Shown here piece by piece: positions 25,725-39,081 of a DNA stretch of 64,000 nt. The notes under the pieces were generated by a model, which was not told the DNA's origin, made no database searches, and saw only the letters and a list, made by a program, of their open reading frames with translations. How positions within the stretch are numbered: position 1 is the first letter of the stretch; each line of letters starts with the position of its first letter. The DNA is from Adiantum capillus-veneris (taxonomy: Eukaryota; Streptophyta; Polypodiopsida; Polypodiales; Pteridaceae): assembly GCA_014529385.2 (NCBI GenBank), contig CM043971.1, positions 29,655,709 through 29,719,708 on the forward strand. The letters are read 5' to 3'. The translations under genes were made by a program, and so were the position numbers.

Positions 25725-25928
25725 TTTTTGGCATCATTTCCCGAGGAGGCATTGTGCATGAAGCTCCAGTTGCAGTTGTGCTACTTTTTTTTGCAATTTT
25801 TATGTTTTTTTGTGAAGAAGGTTGGAAGAAGTGTGTGTTTTTTGTATTTGTCTACATAGATCTATGGGCGGCAGTCCAAATCTGACTTTTTTTTTTTTGC
25901 ACAAATTTTTTGTTGTCATAGTTTAGAT

Positions 25929-28505
25929 TTGTGGTCTCCTGAATTAGCAGCCCCTAAGAGTCAAACCATAGGGAGCCACATTGCATCCGCTTTGAAGGAC
26001 ACCCCCAGCACCTCAAGCATAAATGGGGCATTTCTAAATGAGAATTGGGAGTATGATCTACAAACGGAGACTTTAACCGACATATACACGGATCACATAT
26101 GCCATGTGGGTAGGTTGTATGTTCTATAATCCCCATTAGGTGCTACCATCTTAGAGGAGCAACAACAGAGAGTTTGTGATTTCATCCATAGGGTTACCGA
26201 GTTGGAGAGGCAGAACAAAGGGATTAGCATGCCTTCAATGGGTCTTATGAGATTTTTGGATACAGGCAAGGCCAAACAACTGATGACCCCTATCAATGGA
26301 GACTCCCTCACTGAGTCTGATGGATCCTTCATATGTTGTTTCATCGAGAGTAACGGTACAGTCTAAGCCCACAAGCAATAGTTTTACCTTTCCAAATTTA
26401 GCTCATCTTTTTCTCAAAGACACTACGGCTACCATGCCTACCCCATTGATGAGCATGGCAAAAGTACACCATAGACCTCATTTGTTAGTAAAGCACCACT
26501 ACCTAGTAGCACCAAGTGTGTATCAATCATATATATTCGTTGCCCCTCATGATCATGTATCTCATACACCCCCAATTGTTTTGATAGCTTACACTCCACG
26601 AACACCCTATCCAAGCCCTTATTCTAGTGGGGCCATACCAGCTAACATTAACATGTCATATCCCACGCATGCTATGCCTAGGGTCACACATATGAACTTT
26701 GGGCCACCGCCTGTCACAACATCGTACCAAGCCTAGGACCCAAGGACCATCCGTATTGCCAAACCCAATGCCAACCCCATTCCACATGTGGTTTTGAGAG
26801 CACCTACACTTGTTGTACCTGCTGATTTAGGTGACTTGGTTGCTTTTGCTCAAGATATTAATCGATTTATTGTTGAAAATATGTGTAGCACACCTGATAG
26901 AGAGCCTAGAAGCAAGGCAATACGAGTGGACAAGCTCACACAGAAATTCAATGGAGACGAAGATAAGCATATTGAGGTATTTGAACACGTATGTGATTTC
27001 TTGGAAGAGAACAATGAACTAGATAAGTGCAAGACTTTAAGCTTGACTCTAACTGGGAAGGCGAGGGATTGGTATAGAACCTTAAGGAATGAAGAGCGCA
27101 CGTACTATCCTACTCTTAGGAGATTGTTCTTGAAAGAGTACATAGAAGAGGGAGTGCTTTGGAGTGTAGCATCTTAGCTCAAGAAATCACAACGGGATGA
27201 AGGTGAGTTAGTGACATACTTTATTAGTCGCTTAAAGAATCTAAATTCTCATTGTAATCCCAACGAGCATTTCAACAATAATCAACTGCTCAATAGATTC
27301 ATTAGGGACTACGACATGAGGATATCAATAATGTCCTAGTCATTAGAGGTACCACTACTTGGGAAGAAGTCACTACGAATGCAATCCAATTGGAAGAAAA
27401 TTTAATGACTACAGGAGAAAGAGTGTCTATTGTGCCAAAGTCTACTAGCTTGCAAGTGATTGGGCATGAGCCGATGACCATAAAACCTATTGTTAAAGAG
27501 AAGAAGTTATTTGAGATGACTTTGGCTGACCTCACAAAGGCTAAATATTCAAGAAACTTGTGCGCCACAAAACAATCATATGTATCCAAGAAGGGAGCAA
27601 TAATGGTGCTCAATTTGCTTGGGTCCACTTAGTACCAGTGAATGCCCTACGTTTAGAGTAAAATTTAATAACTGCAATGCATGTGGGAGGTATGGTCCTC
27701 AAGCCAAGGATTTCATATTTAAACACACGATGGAAAATAGACTATCTTTGGCTTGGACGGGTACACCTTGAGTTCCTGCATTCATGCTTGCCCCACGTCT
27801 TGAGAAACCATCACATCACATGGTCCCTAGGGCCCAAAATGTTGTTCAAACAACACCATTACCACATCCAATGTTAGGATTGCAATCCCCACATCCAAGC
27901 GTCACCCATATGAACCAAGTTGGTTGCGAGTCATCTAGTGCTTTTGTGGATTGAGAGGATGATATAGACCCTAGTATTTCCTATGGAGTCGATGCACTTG
28001 AGGAATGTCCACAATACTACATGGAGGACCACTGGGGACAAGTTAAGCATGTTTATCAAGTAATTGCTCTTGCAGTAAGAGGCAAAAATATATCAATCTC
28101 GCTACCAACAAACCACATCTTTAGTGCTACAAGTGTGGGGGTCCACATCGTGTAGCTGAGTGTCCTATTAGACTACAAAATAATGCCACACTAGTGCAGG
28201 CCAATCAAGGGAGTACATCTACAATGCCAAAACTTGCGTGTAGTCAATGTGGCATAGATCATTCAATTTCCCAATGTCATAATAATCCAAATGCGCCAAA
28301 GATCATGCCATTGAACTTAATTGAGAATATTGAGGCATCATCACAAACTACACCTATGGAACCAGTAAATGTACTCACACGATGGTTGCTCCGAAACCAA
28401 AATTATATCCTTGAAGAAAGAGATGCGGCATCAATAGCCCAATCAAAGAAGAAGAAGAAAACACAAAGGAAAGAGATCGCAAAAAGCAACGAAGTCAAAC
28501 CCTAA
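25929..28505 (+). pseudogene. Ty3/gypsy-type gag with two zinc knuckles, broken
   Basis: A long decayed Gag. The N-terminal part (25929-26129 and 26296-26736) is Pro/Thr-rich and unrecognised. The capsid-like core is at 26788-27177: KFNGDEDKHIEVFEHVCDFL, KCKTLSLTLTGKARDWYRTL, LRRLFLKEYIEEG, the retrotransposon gag domain pattern. A stop at 27175 interrupts it, but the same protein continues as DEGELVTYFISRLKNL just after. Two CCHC-type knuckles follow: CYKCGGPHRVAECP (about 28129-28170) and CSQCGIDHSISQCH (about 28236-28277). No protease, RT or integrase follows in the next 3.3 kb. Confidence 0.8.
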
Positions 28506-28777
28506 TTCAAAGACTAACATAGGGATTAGTGACGACCCCGTGTATATGAACGACCTTGAAGACAATTCATATTCATATGAGACCATGGAGACTAAAACGG
28601 CCACTATGAGGGAAAAAACTAAGGTGGATCATCATGAGTCACAAGGGCTAGAACCCAAGGACCCATGAAGGAGATCAAAACTTACCAAACCCTATAGAGA
28701 AAATTGAGCGAGTTAAACACTTAAGGAGTTTAGTAGAAGAGAGCCAAAGGGAGCTAGAGCCAACACCAAGGAAAATC

Positions 28778-31700
28778 TTGATTCTGAACATAGTATTTTG
28801 TACGCAAACTCGACCTCACAAGGACCACACACCACTAGCCATGCCTAGTGTCATCCAAGAAGAAAGTGACTTTAAGATATCAAAAAGTGGGCGTACTCTA
28901 TTCTTGTTGGAGAGAATGTTCAAGGAGGGATTGCCTGGCCCTATTGAAGAAATGGAGATTCCATCTTCCCCATGTCAAGTAATCGAAGCCCAAAAATTAC
29001 CGTTAAATATTGTCAAATTAATGGATTTCTTGGCTTTGGAAGTTAGAACCACCATCATGTCTAAGTTGTATGGAGATCCCAAGCTATTCCTAGCTCAATA
29101 AGAAGAAAACTACTTTCTTTGGAATCTTACACACTCTTGCCAATTATGACAATGGGGTCGTAGCTAGGGTCGTAGCTCAAAGCTTTTTGGTCATGCCTAC
29201 ATGTGCTATGGAGGATTACGTAAACCCGGGATGCAAGTGCATATGTGCAACAAAGTGTACTACTAATTGGGGGACCAAGAGTATCACAACACAAAAACTA
29301 ACTCTTAACCATACCAATCAAGCAATAGTCCTTGAGTTATCGCCTCCTGCGAGAACATTATAGATTCAAGAGGTTAAAGACACAATGACTGTAGCACAAC
29401 CCTCTAAAGCTTCAACTTCCATGGCTAAAATAGAGAATGTGGAACCCAGGACTCAGCCCGATTTGACAAGGGGAGCATACAAGTGGGTTCCTAAAGGTTC
29501 ATTAATTCCCTCTTCCTATCTTCTATCTTATTCAAGATAGAAGCCTTGCAAGAAGTTCTCCACTTGCCCCAAGAAATGCATAGATACATTGGGTTGGGTT
29601 CCTAACCAACTATTGGAAGCCCAAGGTTACTGTGACAATAATGATAAGATTTGGGTACCTAAACGTAAGTTGTTTTCCTTCCTATCACCTATAGAGCCAT
29701 GTAAGCTATCTCTTGTAACTCAAAATCCAATTGAAGACCGTGGAAAGTAAAGAATCATAGAGTACTCCACACATGTTCTGGAGTTAGTTTGGGTACCGAA
29801 GCAAGAACAATTTGTTCCACCTAGCTCACGAAGAGGGAGTCAAATGAAGCTTCTAGCTCCTCATGTAATTCATCCATAGAGATAAAAGCTTCTGCACAAC
29901 CTCCACCTACCACTATAAATATTCACAAAAACAAAAATAAATCAGCACCTCCCATTGTGAATTCATCAATTAAATCAATGTTTCAGGTAAGATCATGGGA
30001 GAGTACCTTACCACCCTTGCAACTTGATTAAGCACCTAGGGTTGCAGAAAAATATTGGCCAAAGTCCTCACCCATTACAACTTGAATTGACATCCATCAT
30101 TTTCTTGGTTCCCTCTTAACCTTCCTCCCTAACCTCTTAGCTTCCAAATCTTAGGGAATGTATATATATATAGCCTTATACTAAAACCAAACAAAAAACC
30201 TTAAAAAAAAGAGTAAAAGGTCAAGAGACAACGAATAACGAGATTGAAACCTAGTCCATAAAACAAAACTCACAATGACACATCTTGCACAGTGACACAA
30301 CCCTTACATTATGTGCAAACTAACCAAATATATCTGTGTATAGAGATATGGTTAGTTCAGCAGAGTCATCCGCTCCTACTTTTGGTGAGAGGTGTCCTCT
30401 TTACCTTTCTCAAGTGTTAACATTATCTACCTTGTATTTACCTCAGAATGGGACCTGATAGCTAGTCTAGCATGTGAGAAAAATTTTGAGGATTTAGAAT
30501 GGATGATGCTTCTACTGACCACAAGTGATCCCTATGTGGTAGAGGATATTGTCCCATTGGCACAAACTTACCCCTTTGCACAAAATGACTACCCACGAGT
30601 GGTAGCATTCCTGATTAGCATACATGCACAAGAATATGAAGAAGAACCAATAGGACGCTAAAGAAGTCTATGGTCTCACTGAGGACGACTACATCTATCT
30701 TGACAATGAGGATAGAGGCCTAGCCTTAGGACTGCTAGCCAATCTATACAACATCATGTTTCATTGATCCTATAGTGTAGTGCAAATAGATAGGTTAGGG
30801 TTCTCTATTTTGTTTTTATTATGTCCAATAAAGGGTTGGTGCCTCTTTCCATTGATGTGTCTCCTAGAGGTATTTTGTTTGTTTCCTAGTTTGTACAGGG
30901 ACGTATTGCATTAGCTCGGCTTTTAAACATCATGCAATCTTTGTCATGTCCACTCATCAAATCAAGCATGATGGCCAACATAAAACAAGTGTTTCTTGAT
31001 CATTATTATTGCTTGTTGCCCTTTCTATTGCCTACCTTAACCGTGATTGGTAACAGAGTATTTAACATATTTGCTTAATATTATACCTTAGATTCAATAT
31101 AATTTTACGTTATAGTCCCTCGTTTAGGTTTATTAATCAAGAGTTTTGGCTAAGCTAGTTTGAACAAGGTAGAGCATTAAATATCTGCTTTTAATATCGT
31201 AGAGCAATAATCCTAATTCTTAATATTTACTTAAGGTTCTTAACCCGATATTATGAAGCATTGTGTGCAGCGTGTAAATGCTTTCTAGTGGGCTTAGTCT
31301 ACATTTCTCCTTGGCTTAGATATTATAAAGGGAGTTTTCCATTGTGATGAGCCTCGAGAGGGTAATAGTGACAAAATGCCCCCCAAAAGATACAATCAAC
31401 ACTGCCACTCAAAAAAAGGGAGCTAGAAAACAATTCAGGCTCTACGTGGCAAAAAATATAAACAAAGATTCTTTGGGGGGTCAAAAAAGGGAATATCTTC
31501 AGATAATGATTTCAATTGTAACATCCTTTATTGTATCTAATCTTGAAGGTCTTCTAAAAATAGCCTCTAGTTAGCCTTGGGACATGAAGCAATCTACTCT
31601 TGCGATTAAACAACTCTAACATGACTATAGAGAATTAGGAAGATTACCCATGGGATTAACAATTGACCTTTAGTACCTATTGACAATTAAATTAGTGATG

Positions 31701-31794
31701 CTAGACTTTTTGATTTGTTGACCTCTCCAAGTGCTCTTGAGTTTAAATATATTTAATTTTAATGTTTAATTCTCATAAAATTGTTTAATATTTT
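28778..31794 (+). other. internal non-pol region of the gag-only element
   Basis: Short open frames at 28778-29101 and 30392-30661 have no recognised domain. The rest carries stops in all frames. In an autonomous gypsy element this stretch would hold protease, RT, RNase H and integrase. I find none of their motifs. Confidence 0.5.
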
Positions 31795-31818
31795 GTTACC
31801 AATCATTCATTATATGGG

Positions 31819-32159
31819 TAACCTAGTTTTCGGTCATTCTCAAATCTATGGTGATTGCTCTTTCTCTCCTCCTCTCTTGAATTATCTCTTGGATGTGTGT
31901 GAGCATGAGGGTGTGCGTGTGTGTGTATGTGTGCGCGTGTGCGCGAGCGAGTGTGAGTGGTGATACAACGGTAGCGAGGTGGTTAAGCAATGGTAACAAG
32001 CTCCCTCTTCACTCTGCGGCACAAGTTTCCTACATTGTTAGCTACACCGAGGTGAGTGACACACTCGCCTGCATCTGTGAGTTTACCTACATTTAGATTG
32101 TGTGTTTGCAATCTTAGTGACTCACACACGATGCACAACAAGTCCCCTACAATCCGACA
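31819..32159 (+). repeat. right LTR of the gag-only element (uninterrupted copy)
   Basis: Homologous to the split left LTR, with an added GT-rich tract (about 31890-31955). It contains CAAGTTTCCTACATTGTTAG, the empty form of the site occupied by the nested copia in the left LTR. Confidence 0.75.
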
Positions 32160-32689
32160 CACTGCCCACCTTCTTCTTTCCTCATCTACTAATTCAGTAA
32201 GCTCCCGAGGAAAGGTAACCAAGGCAAATACAACAAGTGCAACAATAGAACCTTTGACGATTCCAAAATATTTGGAGATTTTTTAGAATTTTAAAAGCGC
32301 ATATTTTTCAATATTATTGATTTGGCGACGTTCTTTGTCTAGAAAAATGGCATCTACCATGAGATTCATCATATCAACCGGTTGATGCTAGCAATACCTT
32401 GTTGCTATCTCTGAGTTGAGCGTTTCTCAACGGCGGATTAGACACTATCTTTTCCAATGGATGTTCCACTATTGACAAAGTTCGTGCTTGGGTGAAAATT
32501 TTTGCAGTTGCTTGGGTGGAAAGTTTTGCAGTTTGTTGTCACCATCGGTGATTGTCTACAACTTGGCCATATTGAATTAGCAAGGCTAATTCACTTCTAG
32601 TTGGGTACGGTCTATTTTTTGCAAGCAATTTTTTATAAGATACATTTTTTCTCTCGCTAACACAACATGAAACGTCATGGATTTGGATA

Positions 32690-33830
32690 TTGACATGCAA
32701 CATTGATTTTGAAAATTCTGTATCAATTGCACCTGCTCTTGCCCCACAATCGGCCACTCTCACGAAGGGTACCCATGCGGCAATGGGGTCGGATGATAGT
32801 TATGATTTTCTTGATATCCAAAAGTTTAGAGCACCACAAATAGGCATGTCTGTTCTAGAATCAAATTTTGCAGAGTTGAATGCGAATGTCACCATGTCTA
32901 ATATGCTTGTGCAATTCATGCAACATTTGACCAACGGCCAAGTTAATGAGTAGACCTTAGTTTTTGCAACTCTCTTACATGGCCAGAGCACACCTGGTCT
33001 GCAAGAGCAAGATTCCAATGTGGAGGGATTGCACCTTCTCTCTCAAAAAGAGGTCTTGTTAAAAAATACCAAGCCACCGATTTTTAGAGGAGAGGAAAGG
33101 GAACACAACAAAGGTACTATGAATATATTCCTGAGAAAATGGGATGGGATTCACGATCTTAGATGCACTCCAAATGCCGTCAAGGCACAACAAACGAGTC
33201 TGACACTAGAAGGGAAGGCCTACAAATGGTGGATGTTGCTCAAGGAGAAGGGCATTATACCACAGACTTCAGTAGCCTTTTAGACTGTGTTCAAAAAATA
33301 ATTTTTGCCCACAAATGAAGTAGGCAAAACTTGGTCTACTTGGGACAATTGCTCTATGCGTCATCAAAAGACATTGTTGGAGTAGATCTCACACTATTGT
33401 GTGTGATTCTTAAGTTGGAGAGTTTGGATACCTTTCAGCAATTGCATGGGTTCATGTGTGGGTTGACACCAAAGCAAAGAAGCATGTCAAAACCTAGGAC
33501 CCCAAGAGGCTTCAGGAGGCTATAGAGCAAGCGCATACCCACCATGATCTCGATGAGAAATCATTGCATAACACTCACTTGTCTGACATTGCACATGCAA
33601 ATGCACACACACAAGATGGGCACAATAAGAGAAAATTTATAGTAGCTGCATTTGAGGCATCCAAGAAGCCCAAGGGTTTTAGGGGCCCTCTATCTAGTGA
33701 ACAGTCTGAGAAGGATAAGAAGAAAAGGTTATGTTTTACATGTTTAGGGATTAGACACGACAAAAAGAATTTTCCCAAGAGAAAATCTATTGCCCAAGGT
33801 AAGGAGAAAGTGGTGCACATGATGCAACTG
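32690..33830 (+). pseudogene. Ty3/gypsy gag, broken (host element of the 13-kb transposon)
   Basis: After a leader (32690-32953), the capsid-like domain is at 33020-33283: KPPIFRGEEREHNKGTMNIF, MNIFLRKWDGIHDLR, QQTSLTLEGKAYKWWMLLKE. A stop at 33281 precedes its continuation in other frames (FLPTNEVGKTWSTWDNC-like). A tail at 33564-33810 holds a degenerate zinc knuckle, CFTCLGIRHDKKNFPK, in which the last cysteine position reads F. Leader start and LTR could not be fixed. The domain order continues into the protease at 33930, so this is the 5' part of the element ending at 35945. Confidence 0.82.
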
Positions 33831-33929
33831 CTACCTCTTAAGTCCTCCTCTCATTTCTCCAATGTGGAAGTAACACAAACTAAAGCGGTGCACAAGTGTT
33901 GTATCCCGGACTCAATGCTACAGCTGACC

Positions 33930-34140
33930 TTTGGTCTACACAAGTTGGTGCATATTCATGGATCAATCAAGGTCACAAGGTGTGAATCTTGGTGGAAGAT
34001 GGTGCTTCACACAATTTCATGAACTATACGTTTGTGAAATGGCTCAAGTTGCCATAGAATCCGAGTTCCCACCATTACAAGATAGTGATGATTAATGGCC
34101 ATGACGCCGAGGTATGGGGTACTCAACTGAAAGATGTACT
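33930..34140 (+). pseudogene. gypsy protease remnant
   Basis: Across two frames: a ILVEDGASHNFMNYTFV-like active-site region (D-G-A with an extra acidic residue before it, as in this gypsy subgroup) followed by a KLPxxPSSHHYK-like segment. A frame change and stops are present. RT should follow immediately, but its 5' half is missing. Confidence 0.65.
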
Positions 34141-34354
34141 CCAATGGCATACACGTGCTACTTTTGGGAGAGAAGGATGTTTCTTCCTCACAACTTTTTT
34201 GTATAATTGAGCTTATGAATCTCTCTTCTCAAGATAAAATAGAAGAACTCTTTTTGTGTTACTCATTGTGTCATTTTCTGTCAAATGTTGATAATGTTTT
34301 GAATGACAATTCCGCAATGCCGCATACTTCTCTCTCTTCTCTTTCAACTATGGC

Positions 34355-35400
<1,046 letters not shown>

Positions 35401-35543
35401 GGCAAATATGAGCATACTCCAAAGTGTGGAGCCATGTGCAAATGATGGATCCTTCTCACTCCAATGTTGATAGTGTGCCTTTAATTTCCACACCTAATTC
35501 TCCTCTTCTGAGTGATGAGCTACAAAGATGGAAAAAATTTTAC

Positions 35544-35815
35544 ATAGATGATGGGTATCTACTTCACAAGGGGAGAGTTTGTGTATCGATATACACAGAC
35601 ATAGATGATGGGTATCTACTCCACAAGGGGAGAGTTTGTGTATCGATATACACAGACATAGATGATGGGTATCTACTCCACAAGGGGGGGAAATTTGTGT
35701 ATCGATATACACAGACATAGATGATGGGTATCTACTCCACAAGGGGGGAAAATTTTACATAGATGATGGGTATCTACTCCACAAGGGGAGAGTTTGTGTA
35801 TCGATATACACAGAC
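35544..35815 (+). repeat. 57-bp tandem repeat, about five units, in frame
   Basis: Units start at 35544, 35601, 35658, 35717 and 35759. The first two are exact 57-mers encoding a 19-residue repeat (DDGYLLHKGRVCVSIYTDI). The third carries two extra G; the fourth is 42 bp. The repeated segment is the conserved pre-integrase motif (DGYLLHKGRVCV) of the gypsy pol. Confidence 0.93.
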
Positions 35816-35945
35816 ATTCCATGCCAAATTCTTTATGCATGTATAAGAGTCCAAGTGTAGGACACCCACACATAAAGAACACTTATGCACTCATATGATG
35901 ATAATTTTACTAGTCAGATTTACGCAGCTATGTTCAAGACTATTT
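35816..35945 (+). pseudogene. gypsy integrase zinc-binding region, left half
   Basis: Degenerate GHPxIKxTYALI block, then QFYW-type and SYVQDY residues, ending at 35945 where the 13-kb transposon begins. The W codon reads TAG. The next conserved residues of the HHCC motif occur in register at 49082 on the far side of the insertion. Confidence 0.8.
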
Positions 35946-35970
35946 GGATGGATGCATGAATAGGTGGCCC
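35946..35970 (+). repeat. left terminal inverted repeat
   Basis: Starts GGATGGATGCATGAATAGG and continues TGGCCC. A subterminal AACCGGTT palindrome follows at about 35977-35984. Confidence 0.9.
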
Positions 35971-36249
35971 GATTTTAACCGGTTGAAAGTTGCTTTTGGA
36001 GGCTTAAAATTTAGGGGGTTATGAAACTGGTGTTATGGGCAAGAATTGTTTGAATTAAATAATCGTGTGGAGGATAAAAAATCTTAAAAATCGTGTGGAG
36101 GATTCAAAAACACTTGTGGAGCCCACGTCAGATGAATGTTCAATCGAATGTTTTCATGATTGTACTTCTCCATATCTTTGTGATTTTCTCCTTCTGCACC
36201 TTTCTCAACTCACTCTACAGCCCCCTGTGCACGCTTCTTATCCTTCGCT

Positions 36250-38891
36250 ATGGATAGCAACCTAAGAAAGAGCCCAAGGAATGCATCCCGACAGGTCTCC
36301 CCCACAAAGACCCGACATTCTCCCACGAAGGTATGTCACCTCTCTATGTCTCTCTCTGTGTTGTGTACAGCGGACCTGTATGTGTAGTAGAGTATTGAGG
36401 TGTGGATACATTGAGTAATGAATATGGATTTATTCCTTTCAGAGACAAAAGTTATAGCCTCCTCCCAAAATCAGCCGCTTTGTTCACCCCAAGGATGTGG
36501 AGGTGCCATTTAAGGCATTCTGCACGACAAAGGAGGATTTTCACAGGGAATATGGGTTAAGTCTTGAGGGGAAAGATGTTAGGAAGTTGACAGATGCAGA
36601 TGTGCCCATATCCGACTCGATGAAAGTTTTCACGTGTCTTCTAGTGAGGGAGAAAAAAGTGCCGATAAAAACAGCAAGGCTGGATCACTACAAGGCACTC
36701 TACCAGCTCTACAAGCAGGTGTACCAATCCAAACCACCAAACTATCTGCTGAGTCAAGTTTGCACGCAGATATGTTTATTTCGTATGCACAGGTCCGGTA
36801 AAGTGGGCTGAGTTTGCATCTGAGGTGGTGAAGAATGTGACCAATGGAGGTCACTTAGATAGGAAAAGAGAACAATGGAAGTTAGACACTTCCCAAGTAT
36901 CCACAGGAACCCCAAGTGGTTCTGCCATCTTCTTAGTAAATACACGAGCCAAAAGTGGGCTTTTTGCGACTACTCAATCTGCATTTAGTGTTGAAGTATC
37001 CACTTCCTTGCAAGAACTACTTGTTGAGGTTAGAAAATCTCATGACAATGTATCAGCCAAGTGTCAAAAGGCTAAGGATTCTGTGGTCAAATTTGTTGCT
37101 GATGTGCACCGTTGCAAGGGTGCCCTTGACACCATCCGAATGCACTTCCCTGTGACAATGCCAATGTACCAAGAGGCTTGCTTGATAGCCTCCAAGAAAA
37201 ATTTGACCAAGCAAAAGCCACCCTACAGAGGCACAGGTATGCTTTTAAATCCATCTGATTGTAGTATAATACCTGCAAAGTACCATACGGTATGATTATA
37301 ATAACCATGTTGTACTGAAACTCTAATAGTGAAAATGGTATTATAAGTGTTACAATACCGGTATTATGGCTCTATCATACCGGGATGGGTAGAATGTGGT
37401 ACCACAAAACCGAATAATAAAAAAACATAATAGTATGACAATAACATCAATTCGGTAAGGGTAGATGACAATACCAGTAGGATGTTATCATACCGGTAGG
37501 ATTATATCCTACTAGTGTGATTCCATCCTACCGATATGATTATATCCTACCGGTATGATTACATCTTACCGGTATGGTTATATCCTACCGGTATGACTAT
37601 ATCCTACCGGTATGGTTACATCCGACCGGTATGATAAAATCCAACCGGTTTGATGTTATGCTTCCGGTACAATGTTATCCTACCGGTATGATGTTATACT
37701 ATCCAGTATAATAACATCATACACGTCGGATAATTTCATACCGACAGGATGTAATCATACCGGTATGATAACATCATTATACCGATCTTCAAGCATTCAT
37801 ACTGATTTTATACCTGTTTGACATTGTCTGATAACAGAGGTCTCTTGCCTATAGGAAGAATTATCCAAATGCTTGGAGCGTGAGGAAACCTTTGGTCTCT
37901 GTGTCACGTTTGTGACAGACATGATTAGTCAACCAATGCTACCTGAAACCATAGTCTTGCCTGCACGAGTTTCAACTCCTGGACATAGTGTTGTTCTCAT
38001 TGATGTGTGCAATGCTTGTGGTGTAAAAATTCATGATCACAAAATCGCTCAAGCCATGTTGTTCTATTGCCTTGTTCACATGCATACCATGCATTCTGCT
38101 ATGCTCACTTGGATGAGAAAGGAAAATGCCTGCTTAAGGATTGCCCTGGAGTTATTTCTGCAGAAGACCAATCCCTTCTAAAGAAGAAGCCAGTTGAACC
38201 ATGCCCAAAAACAGGTGAGAAAATTGTTTCAATGGGTAAGAAACACACCATTGTTTTAATCAGGTGGTTGATTTTTGTCTTCTCTGATGTTTTTTCAGAG
38301 TCAAGCTACTTCAGAACTACTGCCGGTAAAGACACAGAGAACGATGCAGTGACGCCTACATACAAGACACCTGTGGAGGTTTTGCTTGATGAAAGTGTCC
38401 CTAGTAATGCTGAGAAACCTATTTCGGAAACAACAGAAGAAGAAAAAAACTTTGAGGTAAAGGAGCAGAGTACGACTACTGCTGAAGGGAAAACTCAGAA
38501 TGAGGAAGATAATGTGTTGCTAGACATTGGCGTGCGGGTGACAAGATCAAAGACCCCGAGAAAACGAGGCCAACGTGGCAAGAGTAAGTTTTTTCATTGA
38601 TTAAGGCTCTAATAAGTGATCTTTTGCTGCACAGCTTTCTAAAGCTGATGGTCGTGTAGATGTCAGGCTGGAGGGAAGTCCCGAGGAGACCCCTGCTCAG
38701 CATATAAGAAAGGCCAAAAAAAAAAATTCGAGAAGACTACAAATGAGAAGCCTAAAATGGAGCAAAAAATCAAGGAAGAGGAAGAGACCCAGAGGCATCC
38801 AGAAGAGGAGATGGACATAGAAGACACTAAGGAGATGCAGAATACCGGCACAAGTTCTGACCCTAAACCCAGAGCCTGCAAAATATTATAG
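36250..38891 (+). pseudogene. unrecognised intron-containing gene with a RING-like Cys/His cluster and Lys/Glu-rich tail
   Basis: Coherent protein pieces with intron signals: ATG 36250 and a 27-residue basic start ending at a GTATGT donor (36331), acceptor at 36442, then 36443-36718+ with an in-frame TAG at 36455. A second block (about 36771-37236) contains a likely coiled coil (SLQELLVEVRKSHDNV...). An intron of about 618 bp (37237-37854) is packed with 19-bp repeats. A third block (37855-38214) holds CNACGVKIHDHK...FYC, and after a one-base shift PCSHAYHAFCYAHLDEKGKC and LLKDCP, resembling a RING/PHD-type zinc site. After an 84-bp GT-AG intron, an acidic and basic tail ends near 38891 past a frame slip in an A run. 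Function unknown. It is probably cargo or an accessory gene of the transposon. The stop and shifts make it a probable pseudogene. Confidence 0.6.
37237..37854 (+). other. intron carrying a 19-bp ACCGGTATGAT tandem array
   Basis: GTATGC donor and TATAG acceptor. From about 37505 to 37700 the sequence is a tandem array with consensus CTACCGGTATGATTATATC (19 bp, 8-9 units). Looser copies of TACCGGTA lie on both sides, out to about 37340 and 37790. The splice phase does not join the two exon frames exactly, so either the borders or the gene have drifted. Confidence 0.7.
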
Positions 38892-39081
38892 TTTGCCCCC
38901 CTATGTTTCTTTTTATGTAACCACTTCTGAAATTAATATAACTTTCTTTCCCATTTGACGTGTCTTTCATCTTGTGCCTAATTTTTTAACATTGTGTATT
39001 TTTATTGTAGGATTTCAAATTGTAGATATGTCCTAATTGCATATTTAAATTTGAGTCTTGTGTAATTTTGCATCTGCAGAT

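Noticed and set aside
31890-31955. GT-rich tract as a regulatory element of the right LTR
   Set aside because: Simple-sequence expansion absent from the left copy; no evidence for function.
35494-35882. Minus-strand repeat proteins across the 57-bp units
   Set aside because: Opposite strand of a duplicated gypsy segment; the plus strand carries the recognisable motif.
37340-37790. CRISPR-like array (short repeats with spacers)
   Set aside because: The 19-bp units are contiguous without unique spacers, in plant nuclear DNA; it is an ordinary tandem satellite.
38215-38298. Membrane segment (TIVLIRWLIFVFSDVF) in the zinc-finger gene
   Set aside because: It lies inside an 84-bp stretch with good GT and AG borders and a length divisible by three, so it is more likely an intron that happens to be open.
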